From Archilochus colubris (lineage: Eukaryota > Chordata > Aves > Apodiformes > Trochilidae), in NCBI GenBank assembly GCA_023079485.1, contig CM041085.1:95863115-95927114 (forward strand): a stretch of DNA of 64,000 bases, in the 5' to 3' direction. Within the stretch, counting starts at the first letter, position 1. Every line of letters starts with the position of its first letter. Below the pieces are notes generated by a model. It saw only the letters and a list, made by a program, of their open reading frames with translations, searched no databases and was not told the origin of the DNA. This document shows positions 1 to 12,200 of the stretch, one piece after another. Both the position numbers and the translations under genes were made by a program.

Positions 1-1130
1 GGGACTCTGCCCCACACAAAAGTGAAATCCTGATCCCACTGAGTCTTTAGGAATATTACCACCAATTCAGCAAACATTGGATTTGACTGTGCTGTTTTAT
101 GTGTTTAAGATAGGCAAAACATGTTCTCAACACCTCTGTCAAAAGCAGTCTGTGTCTGTTGGTTATTAAATGCTTCCTTATAGCAGTTCTGACTTCACTC
201 TAAGTGTAACTTCAACTTGTACCAGAAATCTGAAGTAATTTCAGAGGGACTAGGAATTCTAAACAGTTAACAGAGTTATGTCCTATACTGTTGTAGTGCA
301 GATTACATATAAGCAAAACTAAATGCAAATGGCGATTTATGGTACTAAAACGAAAAGATAAAAATAATATGAAATAGAATCATTTTTTTCACAGTCCTAG
401 TTTTTATTTTGTGTGTAACTGAACAATGGCATAATAAATGCATTCTTTAACTTAAGAATATTATTTCAGATCACACAGGGTCTGACTGCAGTGCTCAGAA
501 TTAAATCTCCAATGCTTATCATTGTAATTTATAAAACTATCGAACATCATACGAGTCCATTTTAACTATATACCAGACATCTTGAAAAGCATGCAAAATG
601 ATGGGGGGTTGAGGGACAGAAACAACCTTTCAAATATAAATGATAAAATCTGGCTAGCACTGGAAAATAGCCATGCACAGTAAAATTAAAACTTGCAATG
701 CTGAAAGCATTTTGCGCAAAGCATCTGGAAATTACTTTAAAGTATAACTGCCATATTGCTGAAAGCACAGAAATATAAAACTTCCACTCTTCCTACTTTA
801 CCTGTTTTCAAGATAAAACATAAAGATGGAAATTAAATAAATCACAGATGTGAAAGACTGATACCTCAAATACATTTGCACTCTAAAATATCCCCTGCCC
901 TAAACCAGAGTCGCTCTCTAAAACAAGTCCGGCACAACTAAGTGGCTCCCCTGATGTATCTCAACCTGCAGTACAGTGTTCAGCTACTAAGACACACATA
1001 CACACACACACACTCCAAATTTCTCAAGCATTTGCACTTGAATTTGCAGGCGAAGATGTCTAGGGGACCCTTTTTCCCGGCAGAATGCCCCCTTGCAGCC
1101 ATCTGCTATCTAAATGACTCGAGGCGTTCA
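1..1130. other. AT-rich flank left of the CpG island, no gene seen
   Basis: No convincing coding frame or splice pair is visible. Bases 15-60 resemble a fragment of an old amniote repeat (a GTGAAATCCTG-like start), too short to call. A CA microsatellite sits at 992-1014. If a divergent gene exists, this is its first intron or promoter-distal sequence. Confidence 0.5.
992..1014. repeat. (CA)n microsatellite
   Basis: Eleven to twelve CA units with one T interruption lie at the left border of the CpG island. Confidence 0.9.
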
Positions 1131-2655
1131 GTATTTTGAATTTCTCCAGCGCTCCGCTTGCGGCGCGGCTCCGGAGCACAGAGAAACACACACTGAACAT
1201 TCCTCCTCTGGGAAGGGCACTGGAGTTCCTGGGCTCACACCACCTGGAGTGACTGAAGCACTCGATCTCGTTCTAAATGCTTTAATTTGGAAGAGATTCG
1301 AATATCACCTGCTCCCGAGACGCATGAAGCCAGTCTAAACCTGTGCCGTAACGAAGCACAATCGGAACCGAACAACAAGAGGTTCGTCGTAGCAGGTAAG
1401 AAACCCCTGGAAGTTTCAGGGAAGTTGAGGCCGAAGCACTCCATACGCATTTACCGCTCAACACCGGGCTGCACGGCGCCGGCACCGCTGGCAGATCGGG
1501 GGCACCGGCGGTGAAAGGATGAGGTAACTGCGGCGACCGAGAGCCGGGCAGTGGGCGAATCCCCCTTCGGCACTTCCCGCCGGCTGGAGGGTACCCCCGG
1601 GCCTTTCCACCGGACCGACCCGACACGCACCGGCCCCACCGCACCGATCCGCGCCGTGGACCGCCTGCCCCGAGGTGGCGACCGCCGGGCGGTCCGGAGG
1701 CTCCGTTCCGGGACGCGAGAGGGGCCGGAGCGAGCTGCGTTTTTAGCGCCGGTGCTGGTTAATGGTTTTATTCCTCCGGCAGATGCTGTACCAAAGGACT
1801 AAGGAGGCGCTCGGCCAAACCGGCTGCAAACTCCACCCCTCCCCACGGGGAGAGCCACCCGTGATCACTCCGGCGACCAGCGGCAGATGCTGCCGGCCCA
1901 CGGCACGCGCCTCCGCGCTCGCGGACTTGTGAGCCCTGCGCGCCTGCGGCGCGGCAGATGCGCAGAGCCGGAGCGGGTAACGCGGGAGGCACCCATCTCT
2001 CCGCGGATGCCGGGCTGCGGCCCCGCCGCCCCTCCGGGGAGGCTGTGACAAGGCCGGGAGCACAGCGCGGCCCCACCGACGTGCCCCCCAGAGAGGGAAG
2101 GGGAGAGAGGGGAGAGGTGCAGGCGGTGGCGCGGCTGCAGTCCTGGCTCCTCCTTGCTGGGCAGCCCCGAAAATCACGCACTCCCAAAATTTAAACCGTC
2201 GCCGGTGCTACGGCTCCGCGTGCAGCATCTCCCGACCCCACGGAAGGTCCGTCCGTGCCCCCACCCCGCACCCCCATCTCCCCGTGTTCCGCGGCTGGTG
2301 CCAGCCCGCAGCCGCCCCGCGCCGGCACAGAGCACCACGCCGCCTGTATGCACCGTCCTGCCCACGATGAACCGCGGAGAGACCCCGCCACGGCGAGACC
2401 CCCACCACGGCCAGCGCGGCGCCGGGACGCCCGGGTGATGGGGGAGGACACCACAACCGACGGCGCGGCTGGCGCGCCCTCGCCCCGCCGCCCGGGCACC
2501 CTTCCTCGACGGCGCCGGTCGCCTCACGCCGCGGATCCCGGCTCCCCCGTTCCCTCCGCTGCCTGGGCGGCGGCGCCCCGACGGCAGACCGTTCCCTCCT
2601 TCCCTCCCTGCCTCCCTCGCTCGCTGCCTGCCGCCGTCCCCGCCGCCGTCCGTAC

Positions 2656-2673
2656 CTTTTTCAGCGCTGACAT
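2656..2673 (-). other. Candidate coding end of a divergent first exon (Met-Ser-Ala-Leu-Lys-Lys)
   Basis: On the minus strand an ATG at 2673-2671 opens six codons, MSALKK, ending in AAAAAG|GTACGG, a plausible splice donor with GT at 2655-2654 and phase 0. Just upstream an ATG at 2686-2684 is followed by CAC and TAG, a two-codon upstream ORF. The local run (about 2657-2695) is conspicuously AT-rich inside an otherwise GC-rich island, as for a selected element. It would form a head-to-head pair with ERICH1, with starts about 515 bp apart. In human, DLGAP2 lies divergently beside ERICH1, but MSALKK is not a DLGAP2 start I recognise. The exon could equally be non-coding or chance. Confidence 0.3.
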
Positions 2674-2810
2674 TATTCTAGTGCATTATTGACGCGGCGG
2701 GCGCGGACTGCGCGCGGGGCGGCCGGTCAGGTGCACGAGACGCCCGGCCGGGAGCGGGAGCAGCGGCGCGCGGCCAGCATCACCCCGGCCGCGCCTCACC
2801 CCGCCGGGGC

Positions 2811-2870
2811 AGCACCGGCACCACCGGCACCAGCGGCACCGGCACCGCCACCACCGGCACCGCCGCCGCC
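2811..2870. repeat. Imperfect CACCGG-type tandem repeat in the CpG island
   Basis: About ten imperfect repeats of the hexamer/trimer family GGCACC and ACC(GGC) lie between the putative divergent first exon and the ERICH1 promoter. Short GC-rich arrays of this kind are prone to length variation. No open reading frame here is believable. Confidence 0.7.
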
Positions 2871-2978
2871 CGCTCCCCCGCGCGCCGCCCCCCCCTCCCT
2901 GCGCGCGCGACGGCGACACCCGGCGGCTCTGCGCAGCCGCGCTCCCCCTGCCGGAGCCCGCGGGCAACGGCGCCGGAC

Positions 2979-3026
2979 GGGGCGGGCGGGGGGGGAGCGG
3001 GAGGGACCGGGAGGGCGGAGCGGGGG
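2979..3026 (+). promoter_or_regulatory. G-run tract, possible G-quadruplex
   Basis: At least seven runs of three or more G separated by one to five bases lie on the + strand just upstream of the CCAAT box. This arrangement fits the usual G-quadruplex pattern. The function is inferred, and G-runs are common in GC-rich promoters. Confidence 0.45.
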
Positions 3027-3036
3027 AGCGCGAGAA

Positions 3037-3085
3037 CGCCCCCGCCCCCGCCTCCGCCAATAGCGCGGCCCCAGTCCCGTGACGG
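3037..3085 (+). promoter_or_regulatory. ERICH1 core promoter elements: GC boxes, CCAAT box, TGACG half-site
   Basis: A run of C5-type GC boxes (3037-3052, Sp1-like) is followed by CCAAT at 3057-3061 (NF-Y-like) and TGACG at 3080-3084 (CREB/ATF half-site). They lie 100-150 bp upstream of the start codon. There is no TATA box, as expected of a CpG-island housekeeping promoter. Factor binding is inferred from motifs only. Confidence 0.55.
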
Positions 3086-3187
3086 ACACGCGCGAGGCGC
3101 GAGCAGGAAGAAGGGGGAGCGCGAGTGCAGGATTGCGGGCCGTGCCGGGCAGAGCGGGAGAGGCGCGGCTGGGAGGGCCCGGGGACC

Positions 3188-3209
3188 ATGGCCCTGAGCA
3201 GGAGGGAAG
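3188..3209 (+). CDS. ERICH1: ERICH1 coding exon 1 (start codon exon)
   Basis: The ATG at 3188 sits in a strong Kozak context (ACCATGG) and is followed by seven codons (MALSRRE) plus one base. The donor is GAAG|GTAAGA with GT at 3210-3211, a near-consensus site. The single leftover G joins CG of exon 2 to make Ala8. The reading frame is open upstream to about 3125 with no earlier in-frame ATG, so 3188 is the natural start. The 5' UTR lies within the CpG island; the transcription start is probably between about 3090 and 3150, but I cannot place it exactly. Start and donor are well supported because the joined peptide matches the family N-terminus. Confidence 0.88.
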
Positions 3210-6200
3210 GTAAGACAGGACTGGACCGGACCGGAGAGGCAGTGAGGGGCCATGGAGCAGCGGTGTCTCAGCTGCCGTGCCCGCTTCTCGGGGCAGGAGG
3301 GCATAGGGAGAGGCGGGGGTTAAGGGCTTCAGACGCAGCCTCCTTCAAGCCGAGGAGCGGCTCTGTCCGGCCGTATTCTGCTGCCGTGGTTTCTCAGAGC
3401 CGCGCCTGTTCCTTCCCCTCTAATGAGGGCGGTGGGACGCCGGGGGTGGGCGGGGAGAGGAGCCCGGCAGCGGCGGGCGGCTTGGGGCCTTTGGGGGCTC
3501 CCGCGGGAAGGACCGTGAGGGGAAGGTGGGAAGGGCAGGACCGGGCGGGACAGGGCGCCGGTGGGGACGGGTGTGCAGGGTGAGCACAGGCACGGCCGGT
3601 GGGGACGGCGTCAGCATCAGCGTGGCCTCGTGGGCTGAGCCCTTCTGGGAGCTCCGTCCTGTGTTCCTCTGTTTCGGAGGCGCTAGCGAGAGTTTCTGCT
3701 GCTGCATGTTCTTGCATGAGGACTGGGAAGAGTAAGAAAAGTCAGCCCTTAAACAACAAAGTATTCTAAGATTAACACCCTTTTCCTTATCCAGCCCGTG
3801 CGTGTGTACATGTTGTCAGTGACCAGATAGCTAGGTTTATTTAAAGTGCATTAGCACAGTTCTGAAATAACCGTGACACTGTGCCAAAAAAAAAAAAGTA
3901 GCCTCCTTCTACCCAAGTCTAGCTTCAGTCCATTTGGCTTGCCCTTATCAGTTATGGCCTTGTGCAGAAAGAAAGCATAATAAAAATACAGGTATTCTTT
4001 AAGTGATAGCTTGTTCTCAAGGAGGGTTGGATAGGGCTGAAATACGGGAAAACTGAATGGTTATCTACAGTAGTGACATTGTGTCTGGCTCTTCAAACAG
4101 CTCCAGCATCCTGAAACTTGAGTTCTACCTACAAGGATAACTGCATGACAGTGGGACTGAAGAGCAAGACATAGTGTTTGAGCTATTTGCTGGCTGACTG
4201 CAAAGAGTGGTAGCTTGTAAGGAAGAATGAAAACAGGAGTATCCTCCGTGTTTTAGAAGCAGTTCATTTCAAGAAGTGAAGAGGGCTGATGGACTAACAG
4301 TTTTGCCTACAGTGTGACCTACTTTGATGAAAGGTGGAGAATTACAAATTGATGTCTGTAGGAGAAAGAGAGATGGGAAGAGTGAGTTTAATCACTTGTA
4401 AATAGATGTGAGACTTGGTGCTGAAAGTGGAGGAAGCAAGTACCAAAGAACTCAAACTGTTTAAGACCAAAGGTCAAATAATGAACACCTTGTTACTGTA
4501 TAGTACAACAGAAAGCTAAAATTATTGTGCTTGAGAGACTGTCTTTACTGTGTAAAGTTAGAAATTACTCATGTTTTCATCGGGAACTCTGAGGAGTGGA
4601 GATTTAGGTTTATGCTGAAAATACAGTGAGTAATATAGAGGTGATACAATTCCATGTGGTCACCCGGAACAAAATAATAAAATTGTAAGAATTTACATCC
4701 TCATTTGATCAGCCTCTGCAGCTGCTAGCATATACAGAAATTGTTGATTTTCTATTTTGTAAAGCTATGTATATTTGGAAAAAAAAAAGGCAGGTGTCTC
4801 AGAAGAGAGCTGAGTATAGCAGTAGGTTGAAGGTGCTGAAGATATATTTTTTGTCTCCATTGTACATGAACTTAAGGTTTTTATTTTGTGTTGAACTGGG
4901 CTGTAATACAAAATAAATATGGTTGTCAACAGCTTATAGATCACAGATCTCACTGTCAGTGAAGAGAATATAAGTAGCTGAAGGACAGTAAGCCAGCAGT
5001 GCAGCTAAGTGAAATGCACTTTATTTTGCCACTGAGAAAGTGCAGAGTTCTTTGTGTGCTTTGTGGTGCTCTTAGTTTTCAGTTGCTCAAGTACCAATTG
5101 TTCTTAACAGGCAATTGTCATCATATTTGATACTGACAGGACAATGATCCTCTCTGGGACAGCTGAATTAATAGCTGTTAAACATCACTTGTGTCTTTAA
5201 AATCTATAGTTGTAGTTCTTGAAAGTTTTTGCAATGTAGAAGTTACAATATAGCAAGTGTAATAGACTCTGCCATTAAAAACGTGGAGGGTAGAATATTG
5301 GGCTTTTTTTGTTGTTGTTGCTCACTTCAACCTTATGTCTGGATGAAGGCAAACGTGGTAATGAAAGAAGAGGCAGAAATGATAGATCCAATGGCTTTGC
5401 ATTCAGAAAGTAGTGAGGGTAACTCATACAGCTGAATCTGTAAAGCCTGACATAATGGCTTCAAGGCCCTGTGTTTGGTGTGGGTGGTTTATTTTGGTTT
5501 TGGGTTGGTTTCTTTTTAGCAATTATACTTAGGAGCAATTTTTATCTGCTTTGCTGTGAGATAGGATGGTCCACAAGAGATAGATAGGACTCTGTCTAGA
5601 CATGTTAGGATATTTTTAGGAACAGGTGTGTGTGTTATTTAGTAAAAGTGCTGAGTTTGGGAGGTGATGTGTGCCATTTTGTTGTGCCGATTTGGGGTTG
5701 TTTTGCCCTTTTACACAATCAGTGTTTGATGCCTTTCCGTCAACATTAGTTTTGAGCTTGTAGACTTCTGGAATTTATGGCCTATCTCAGAGCAATCCAG
5801 AAAAAGTTGTTTGTGTAGTAGTTGAACCCTGGCTGGAAACTAAACTGTTTGCTTACTCCCCCCTGGTGGGATGATGGAGAGAACCAAAGGGTGAAAGTGA
5901 GAAGACTCATGGGTTGAGAAAAAGACAGTTAAACAGGAAAAGCAAAAGCTGAACACACCAGCAAAGCAAACCAGCACAGATTGCCTGTTTACAGTAGGCA
6001 ATGTATGATTCTTACGTTTTCAGTTGTCTTAGTTCAAAGTGTTGAACACCGTTGTCGAGAAGTTTGCATTTCTGTTAGGAGTTGCCTAATTTTTTAAAGT
6101 AAAACTCCCTTTATGACTAGAAAGAAAAAAATTCTCAGTAGAACTTCCATTGCTTTATAATGGTGAAATATTTGCTATAAAACTAATTTCTAATGCGTGT

Positions 6201-9200
6201 ATATGTGGGGACTCTTGCAGAAATTGCTGGATATTGTGTTACAATCAAATCTTCAAGTCATAGCAAGAGGTGGCGTATTTGCTTCCTAAAGGAGGCTATA
6301 TAGACATTCAATTGTATTTTTTTATTTTATACAATATGAACTTAGGAAGATTTCTTTTAAATAGAACTCAAAAAATGCATAGTCTTGTTGACCTTTAGCC
6401 TATGCTGTTATTCTCCTTGCCAGTTTCATAGTTTGTTTTGTAAATAGTAGTGTACTGAGCTTCATTTTAATTTCATAAGAGCAACGACAACAAGCTCTTC
6501 AAAATTTCCAGATTTTTCTTCCTCTTTGGTAATCTTGATTGTGAAGAGCTTTTTTTTTTCTATTCTACCTTTTCAGCTATTCTTATGGCAGTACTCTAGG
6601 CCATTATAGTACTATTTGTCTGTTTTCCATGTTATCCCCAGCATCGACTGTAACATTTAACTTAAGCCCACATGCATGGTATAGTTGGCTGTTCTTCACT
6701 TCAAGCCATATGCTGTTTGCATATGGATAAGAGTTCTTTAGTTTGAAGTAAGGTTTAAATTTTCGAGAATTTAAAAAGTTTACACCTGTGCTGATAGGGA
6801 CTGGTCTTGGTGACCAGTGATGTTATAAACTCACAGCCTTTTTTTATTTTTCTTTCCCCCAAAATCTGTCTTGGAAGAAAGAGGAGGGGGAAAGTCTCTC
6901 CCAACTATGGTTTACAGTTGTCCCAAATTTGAGTAGCCAGAATTGTTAGTAGTGATGATATTCATCAACATTAAGCTTCTTTAAGGGTGGATGAGATACC
7001 TTTAGTTACTTTGAGTGAGGTCTGCTTGATTGTGCCAGCTAAAGATAATGGTGCAGTATGAGAATTCTATTTTTAAATATTGTGGAAGATGCTTAGAAAA
7101 AGGCATAGCATGCACAAATGGAAATAATTGTTAGAGATGAAATAATGGTTTTCCCAGAATTGTGGTGGGGAGTACATACACTACTAGGCAGGTAGGGCTT
7201 TTATGAACAGCTGGAACAAATTCCTGATGTTCCCACTGTGTTGATTGTGTAGCTTCTTATCTGTATCATGTCAAGTTTATTAGATGTCTAGGAGCTTGTG
7301 GTTGCAATTAAGGTGGCCTGAGAGATCTTTAAAGCCTTTTTTTGAAACAGGATGGCAGGATCTATTAGTCAGATGCTTATTGAGCACGCAGTCATGCAGA
7401 ATTCGCTGACAGATGTAACACTAGTTTTACTAATTTGAAACTATTTGATTGTGCTTAGTGAACCTGAATCAGTTTTGCTTCAGCTAAGGAGAGAAATATA
7501 TATATGCTTTTTGTAGGAAATAACTTAGGGTTTTGTATCTCCAATTGCTATGAGTTGTTGGCCTGGATGCACATGGGCCAGTCTCTGAGTAGTGAATCAC
7601 TCTCCCGTTGCGACTCCTTAATTTAGGGGAATACATAAATATGGGGTATGTACCCAACTGACGTGTGCTACATACTTAAATACTTTGCTCTTGTTAAAAA
7701 GGTGCCTCAAATATAGAAGGGTGTTTTACTAAGTCTTAATTCCAGAGTTTTGTAGTTAAAAAAAAAAAGAACCCCAAAACCAAACCAACCAAACAAAAAA
7801 ACCCAAACCATTACCAGCAACCCACCCTTCTTGACACCTGCTGACCCAGATGTTAATGGTTATGGGGGAAATAGGACAAATGGCCTTTGTTTAGAAAGCT
7901 GCTTTCCTTGTAAAGACAGAGAATTACAAGGTATACATAAGGCTAAGAGACTGTTCCTTCCAGACCAGAAGACTCTTCAGAAACAAGGTTTCTAATCTGT
8001 AGGGAGATCTTAATAGGAAGCAAATTATTGTGTAATATGGGATTCCTTAATGTAGTAAGGAGAGGCAGAAAAAGGACTAAGCCCAAAAAAACCCAGATTT
8101 TTCAAGTGTGAGTAACAAACATGGAGGGGGGTGTATAATGTCAAAGGTGATAGAGCATTGGAGAGGGAAAAAACAAGCAAAAAACACCACCAAAAACTAA
8201 TGGGAGCTACTTAGTTCCCCTACTTCTTGAAGGGGGGGAGTGTTTTGAAATACATTAAGAATGTTCAGGCCCAAGTTGTCACTATCAGTGTGGGTAGGTG
8301 TGTAAAATTACTTCTTCCAGTCATTCACACGAGACAGCCTAGTGCTATTTTCTGGTCTTAAGTTGCAAGTGAATTCCACCCTGAAATTTGAAGCTGAAAA
8401 AATACTGAGTATTTTCCTCAAGAAAGAATTTCAGAGCTTAACGGTGCTGTTTGGAAACATGGACTATAGGTTTATGAAGTGTGAAAACTGAAGATTATGT
8501 ACATAAAGTGCAGGATAGAATCCTGTTTGACCAAATATAAGGTCTTGAAAGGTATTAGCTTCTATGTTGGTCTACAATTGCCTCTTTCAAGAGATAGTCA
8601 AATTCAACCTGAATTTTTTGCAGCAGATTATTCAGTCCATACTTGATTCCTGTTTTGTCCTTCAGCTACTCTTATAAGAGCCTGTTACTGTAGCTTCACC
8701 TCCCTGATGAGGACTGCTTGCAGACTGAATGCAAAGCAAAATGCTGTAAAATTGGAGGGCTCCCACTCCTATATAAGTAAAACTGTACTTCAGCCACATC
8801 TAGAATTCTGTGTATTTCACACTTTTTTCCCCTTACTTTGGAAAGATAAAATTTATTTCCATGACAGTGCTTTGCTTTGGTTTGTGCACCCTGTCTGTGG
8901 TAGAATGCAAGTATGTCACTCTTAGAAAAGCTGACCTACTGGTAGCAAGAAGACTGCATTTTCCTTTTCACCCTCCAGATTTGAACAAGAACATCACTTC
9001 TTAAGTGCAACGTATGCCTTAATGATGATTTGAACAATCTGGCTGAACAGAATGTAATTGTGTGTCACTGCATTCTTCTTTTCCTCATGTTTCTTTGCAG
9101 CTCAAACATTTTTGGAGATGGGAAGGTCATATGAGGGGGAGTGGGAAAGTGATACGCTGTTCTACTGCTTTAGAATGTTTTGTTCTAGTTAATTTCTCCC

Positions 9201-12200
9201 TTTCCTCTTTGATTTTAAGCTGTTAGTATGTGCTGAACTGGTATCTTAAATCTGGGATCTTCTCCATCTCTGTCCATCAGTTTGACCAGTCAAGCAACTC
9301 CATCAGGAAGAATTCAGAAGACCTAAAAAATTAAACTCCATGCAGTATGTTTAAGGGCAAGTAAGCTTTGTAGAGAATAGTTTGAGGGAATGAATGGCAC
9401 CTCCTAGCCAGAAGTTATCAATCTTCCACCTGCTAGCAGATAAGTGGAAGTCTGGCAAACAGACTTTATTTAGTAGTGTCTTAAAACACTTTTATATTTT
9501 TTGCTTTGAGACCTAATGGAATTCAGGGATATCCTTTTCAAGAGCCACTCTGTTTCAGGTGTTCCCCATGAGTATCTGCATTCATCAGTTGACTGTCCAG
9601 CCATAATTAGAGGAGGTTATCCAGGAAATAGGGTTATTAGACCCAACTAAGCAAGGCCCTAACCAGTCTGCTCTAGTTGATCCCATTCTGATCGTTAAGA
9701 CTAGGATAGAAAATGTCAGGAATTCCCTTCCAATCTTAATGGTTTTCTGTTTTTTATGACAATTCTGTAAAGTAACTGTCCTGTTATGGCCTTTGTAGGA
9801 GATACTTACACAGTAAGAGACTCAAAGGACTTAAATAATTTTGAGTTTCAGAGAGTAATTCTGCACTAACAGATGAACTGAACATTTTAAACGAAGCCTT
9901 GTCCATATGTTCTGCATGTGGATTATCATTCTGCCTGTTCTTTCTATCTTCTTGTGTTCAGCTGTACTATCATTTCTTCTGCTTTAGCAGAAATAGCATG
10001 TTAACACATCTTACACATGGGATGGTTTCTGGAGAAATTCTTTACTCTTCCCTTTTTGGAAAAGTCTTCTGTTTGTAGGAGAGAACAAGTAGGGCAACTT
10101 GCAAGCTTCACAGAATTCTAATGTGTTTAGTGCTCTTGATGCCACTTAATTTATTCTTGATGCCCCAATTGCCTTTGAGTAGGCAGAAGGCAAGCAATTG
10201 AGAAACAAGGTGGGTGTGCTTACAGTATGGATGGCAAGTAGCCAAAAGTAAGTGCCAGTCACTCTCTGCAGAATTGTTCTTGAGAAAACTGTTACCTCCT
10301 ACACTCAGATGGACAGGAACACTTGTAATGTTTTTCAGTTAATTTTTTTAGTTATTCAGTATGCTTTTGCCAAGTCTGTAGTCTTCACTGAGTCTTAAGT
10401 CATGCTTTCAACCCCAGGAGAACCTTAATAAACTGGCAGTGCTGTTCCAGTGTTGGCACATGTGTGTTTATGGTTAGTCTGCTTATGTACGTAAGAAAGT
10501 GGTGTGCATTTAATAGATGCCAAACATTGCATTTATTTGAAGGAGGCTTTTTACCTTTCTGAAAAATGGTGGTAGAAAGATCCTGCATATTCACTATTTG
10601 TGTGAGTAACCAGCATGTGTTTTGCACTCCATTTCTTGGAGTTACACTTTGCTTTGCTTATGTTATGTCAAACTGTAGAGACCTGGTGCTTTTCAGCTTT
10701 CTGATGTATTTGTACTTCACACATTAGTTGACGAGAATTAGTCATGGAACTAGTTTAGTATCTGTTGCAAATTGTTCTCATTTCTGAAATTATTTGCTCC
10801 TTTTGGTCATTGAGAAAGTCCTGGCAAGATATGTCTTCTACAGTGACAGGACTAGAGGAGATGGCCTCAAGTTGCACCAGGGGAGGTTTAAACTAGATCT
10901 GAGAAAGAATTTCTTTACTGAGAGAGTAGGTAGGTGTTGGAATGGGCTGCCCAGGGAGGTGGTGGAACCACCATTCCAGAAAGTGTTTAAAAAACATGTA
11001 GATGAGGCACTTGGGGACATGCTTTAGTGGGTGATACAAATTCTAAAATTATATATATATATATAAATATAATTGGGGGGAGGGGTGTGGATGTTGAGAG
11101 TTGAATGTGGTGATCTTTGAGGCCTTTCCCAACTGTGACAGTTCTAGGATTCTGTGTTGCTACAGCTCATTGCACTGAAGGAAAAGTCAGTGCTTTCAGT
11201 TACAGGGTTGGTATTTTGATAGTGCTTCATGTTTTCAGCTGAAAAATGAATTTGTTTCAGTTTTGAAAAGTAGATAGAAAATGTATTCAGAAGACAGGGC
11301 TAGAATATGTAAGCTTTTTCACATTTGTGGGCCTATCAGAATTGAAGTTTTCTCCTGAAAATTTGCAGGCAGCTGAACTAGATGATTGTTGTAGTGCCCC
11401 TTCCAACTGAAATACACCAAATGCTCTTTTCATCTTGTGCTTACAGCTCTCTGCACCTCAGACACAAGACTATAAGGTTTTTTTAAAGCTCTAGAAGTAT
11501 ACAGGCACAATGTACTTTCCTGTAGAATGGCATAGGATCTTAAAACTATGAGGAAAGTCCATTCAAGATAAAATTATATGTAAACACAGTAAAGTAAAGC
11601 AGCACTACAGATTAAAATCTTCCACTGTTGGCTTTTTAAACTGTTATTTGCCACTACCATAAGCCAAATTACACTTCCTTTTCTTTCACTGGGAAACCTG
11701 ATACCAGTGGCATTTCTGAGAGGAAACTGAGCAAAATCTCATCCACATTTTTATGTACTGCCCTTAAATGTGACTGTGCCTGTTATGGTCCAGAGTACCA
11801 TTAAAATTTTGTTTTGTTTTGATCTGTATGAACAAAGTCCAACTGCAAGGGTAGGGTGCAAGCATAAACTTATTTGACACAAGCAAAATGATAAATCCTC
11901 ATGCAAGTATGGGGAATATATTGCCAGGCAAAAGAAGAAGGGAGGAAAAAGAAGAAGATAAAAGAAGAGACAGGGAGAGAGAGAGAGAGAGAGAGAGGAA
12001 GAGAAAGAAAGAGAAATGGAGAGAAAAGTGGAAGGAAAGAGTGAAAGAGTCAGAGTCACCACCAGGGGTCCATCTGTCCAGTGAGTTCTCTTCAGGCTGG
12101 TGCACTGATCCTGGACAGGGCTGTTCACTTGAAAATTGTCTTTTGGGGCAAATAAAATTCCACTGAGATCATCAGTGGAATCTTACAGTGCTTAAATACT

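Larger units (their letters stand above)
1140..3600. promoter_or_regulatory. Broad CpG island at the ERICH1 5' end
   Basis: Composition changes sharply near 1130 from AT-rich to very GC-rich with dense CpG, and returns to bird-average composition after about 3600. At about 2.4 kb it is wider than the ERICH1 promoter alone needs and extends 2 kb upstream of the start codon. This suggests a second, divergent transcription unit or a large unmethylated regulatory domain. The open frames inside it are in several phases on both strands and look like by-products of few stop codons in GC-rich DNA. Boundaries are estimated by eye. Confidence 0.85.

Noticed and set aside
3125..3583. 152-codon + frame reading through the ERICH1 start codon and past its donor.
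   Set aside because: It is the ERICH1 frame running into intron 1. The strong GTAAGA donor and the exact exon 1-exon 2 fit show that only 3188-3209 is coding; the upstream part has no ATG.
1235..3717. Many overlapping open frames of 70-174 codons on both strands in the CpG island.
   Set aside because: They are Pro/Arg/Gly/Ala-rich, overlap in up to five frames, lack family resemblance and reflect the scarcity of stop codons in GC-rich DNA.
11751..12166. Open frames on both strands across the GA tract.
   Set aside because: They are low-complexity Arg/Glu/Lys or Ser/Leu products of a simple repeat.
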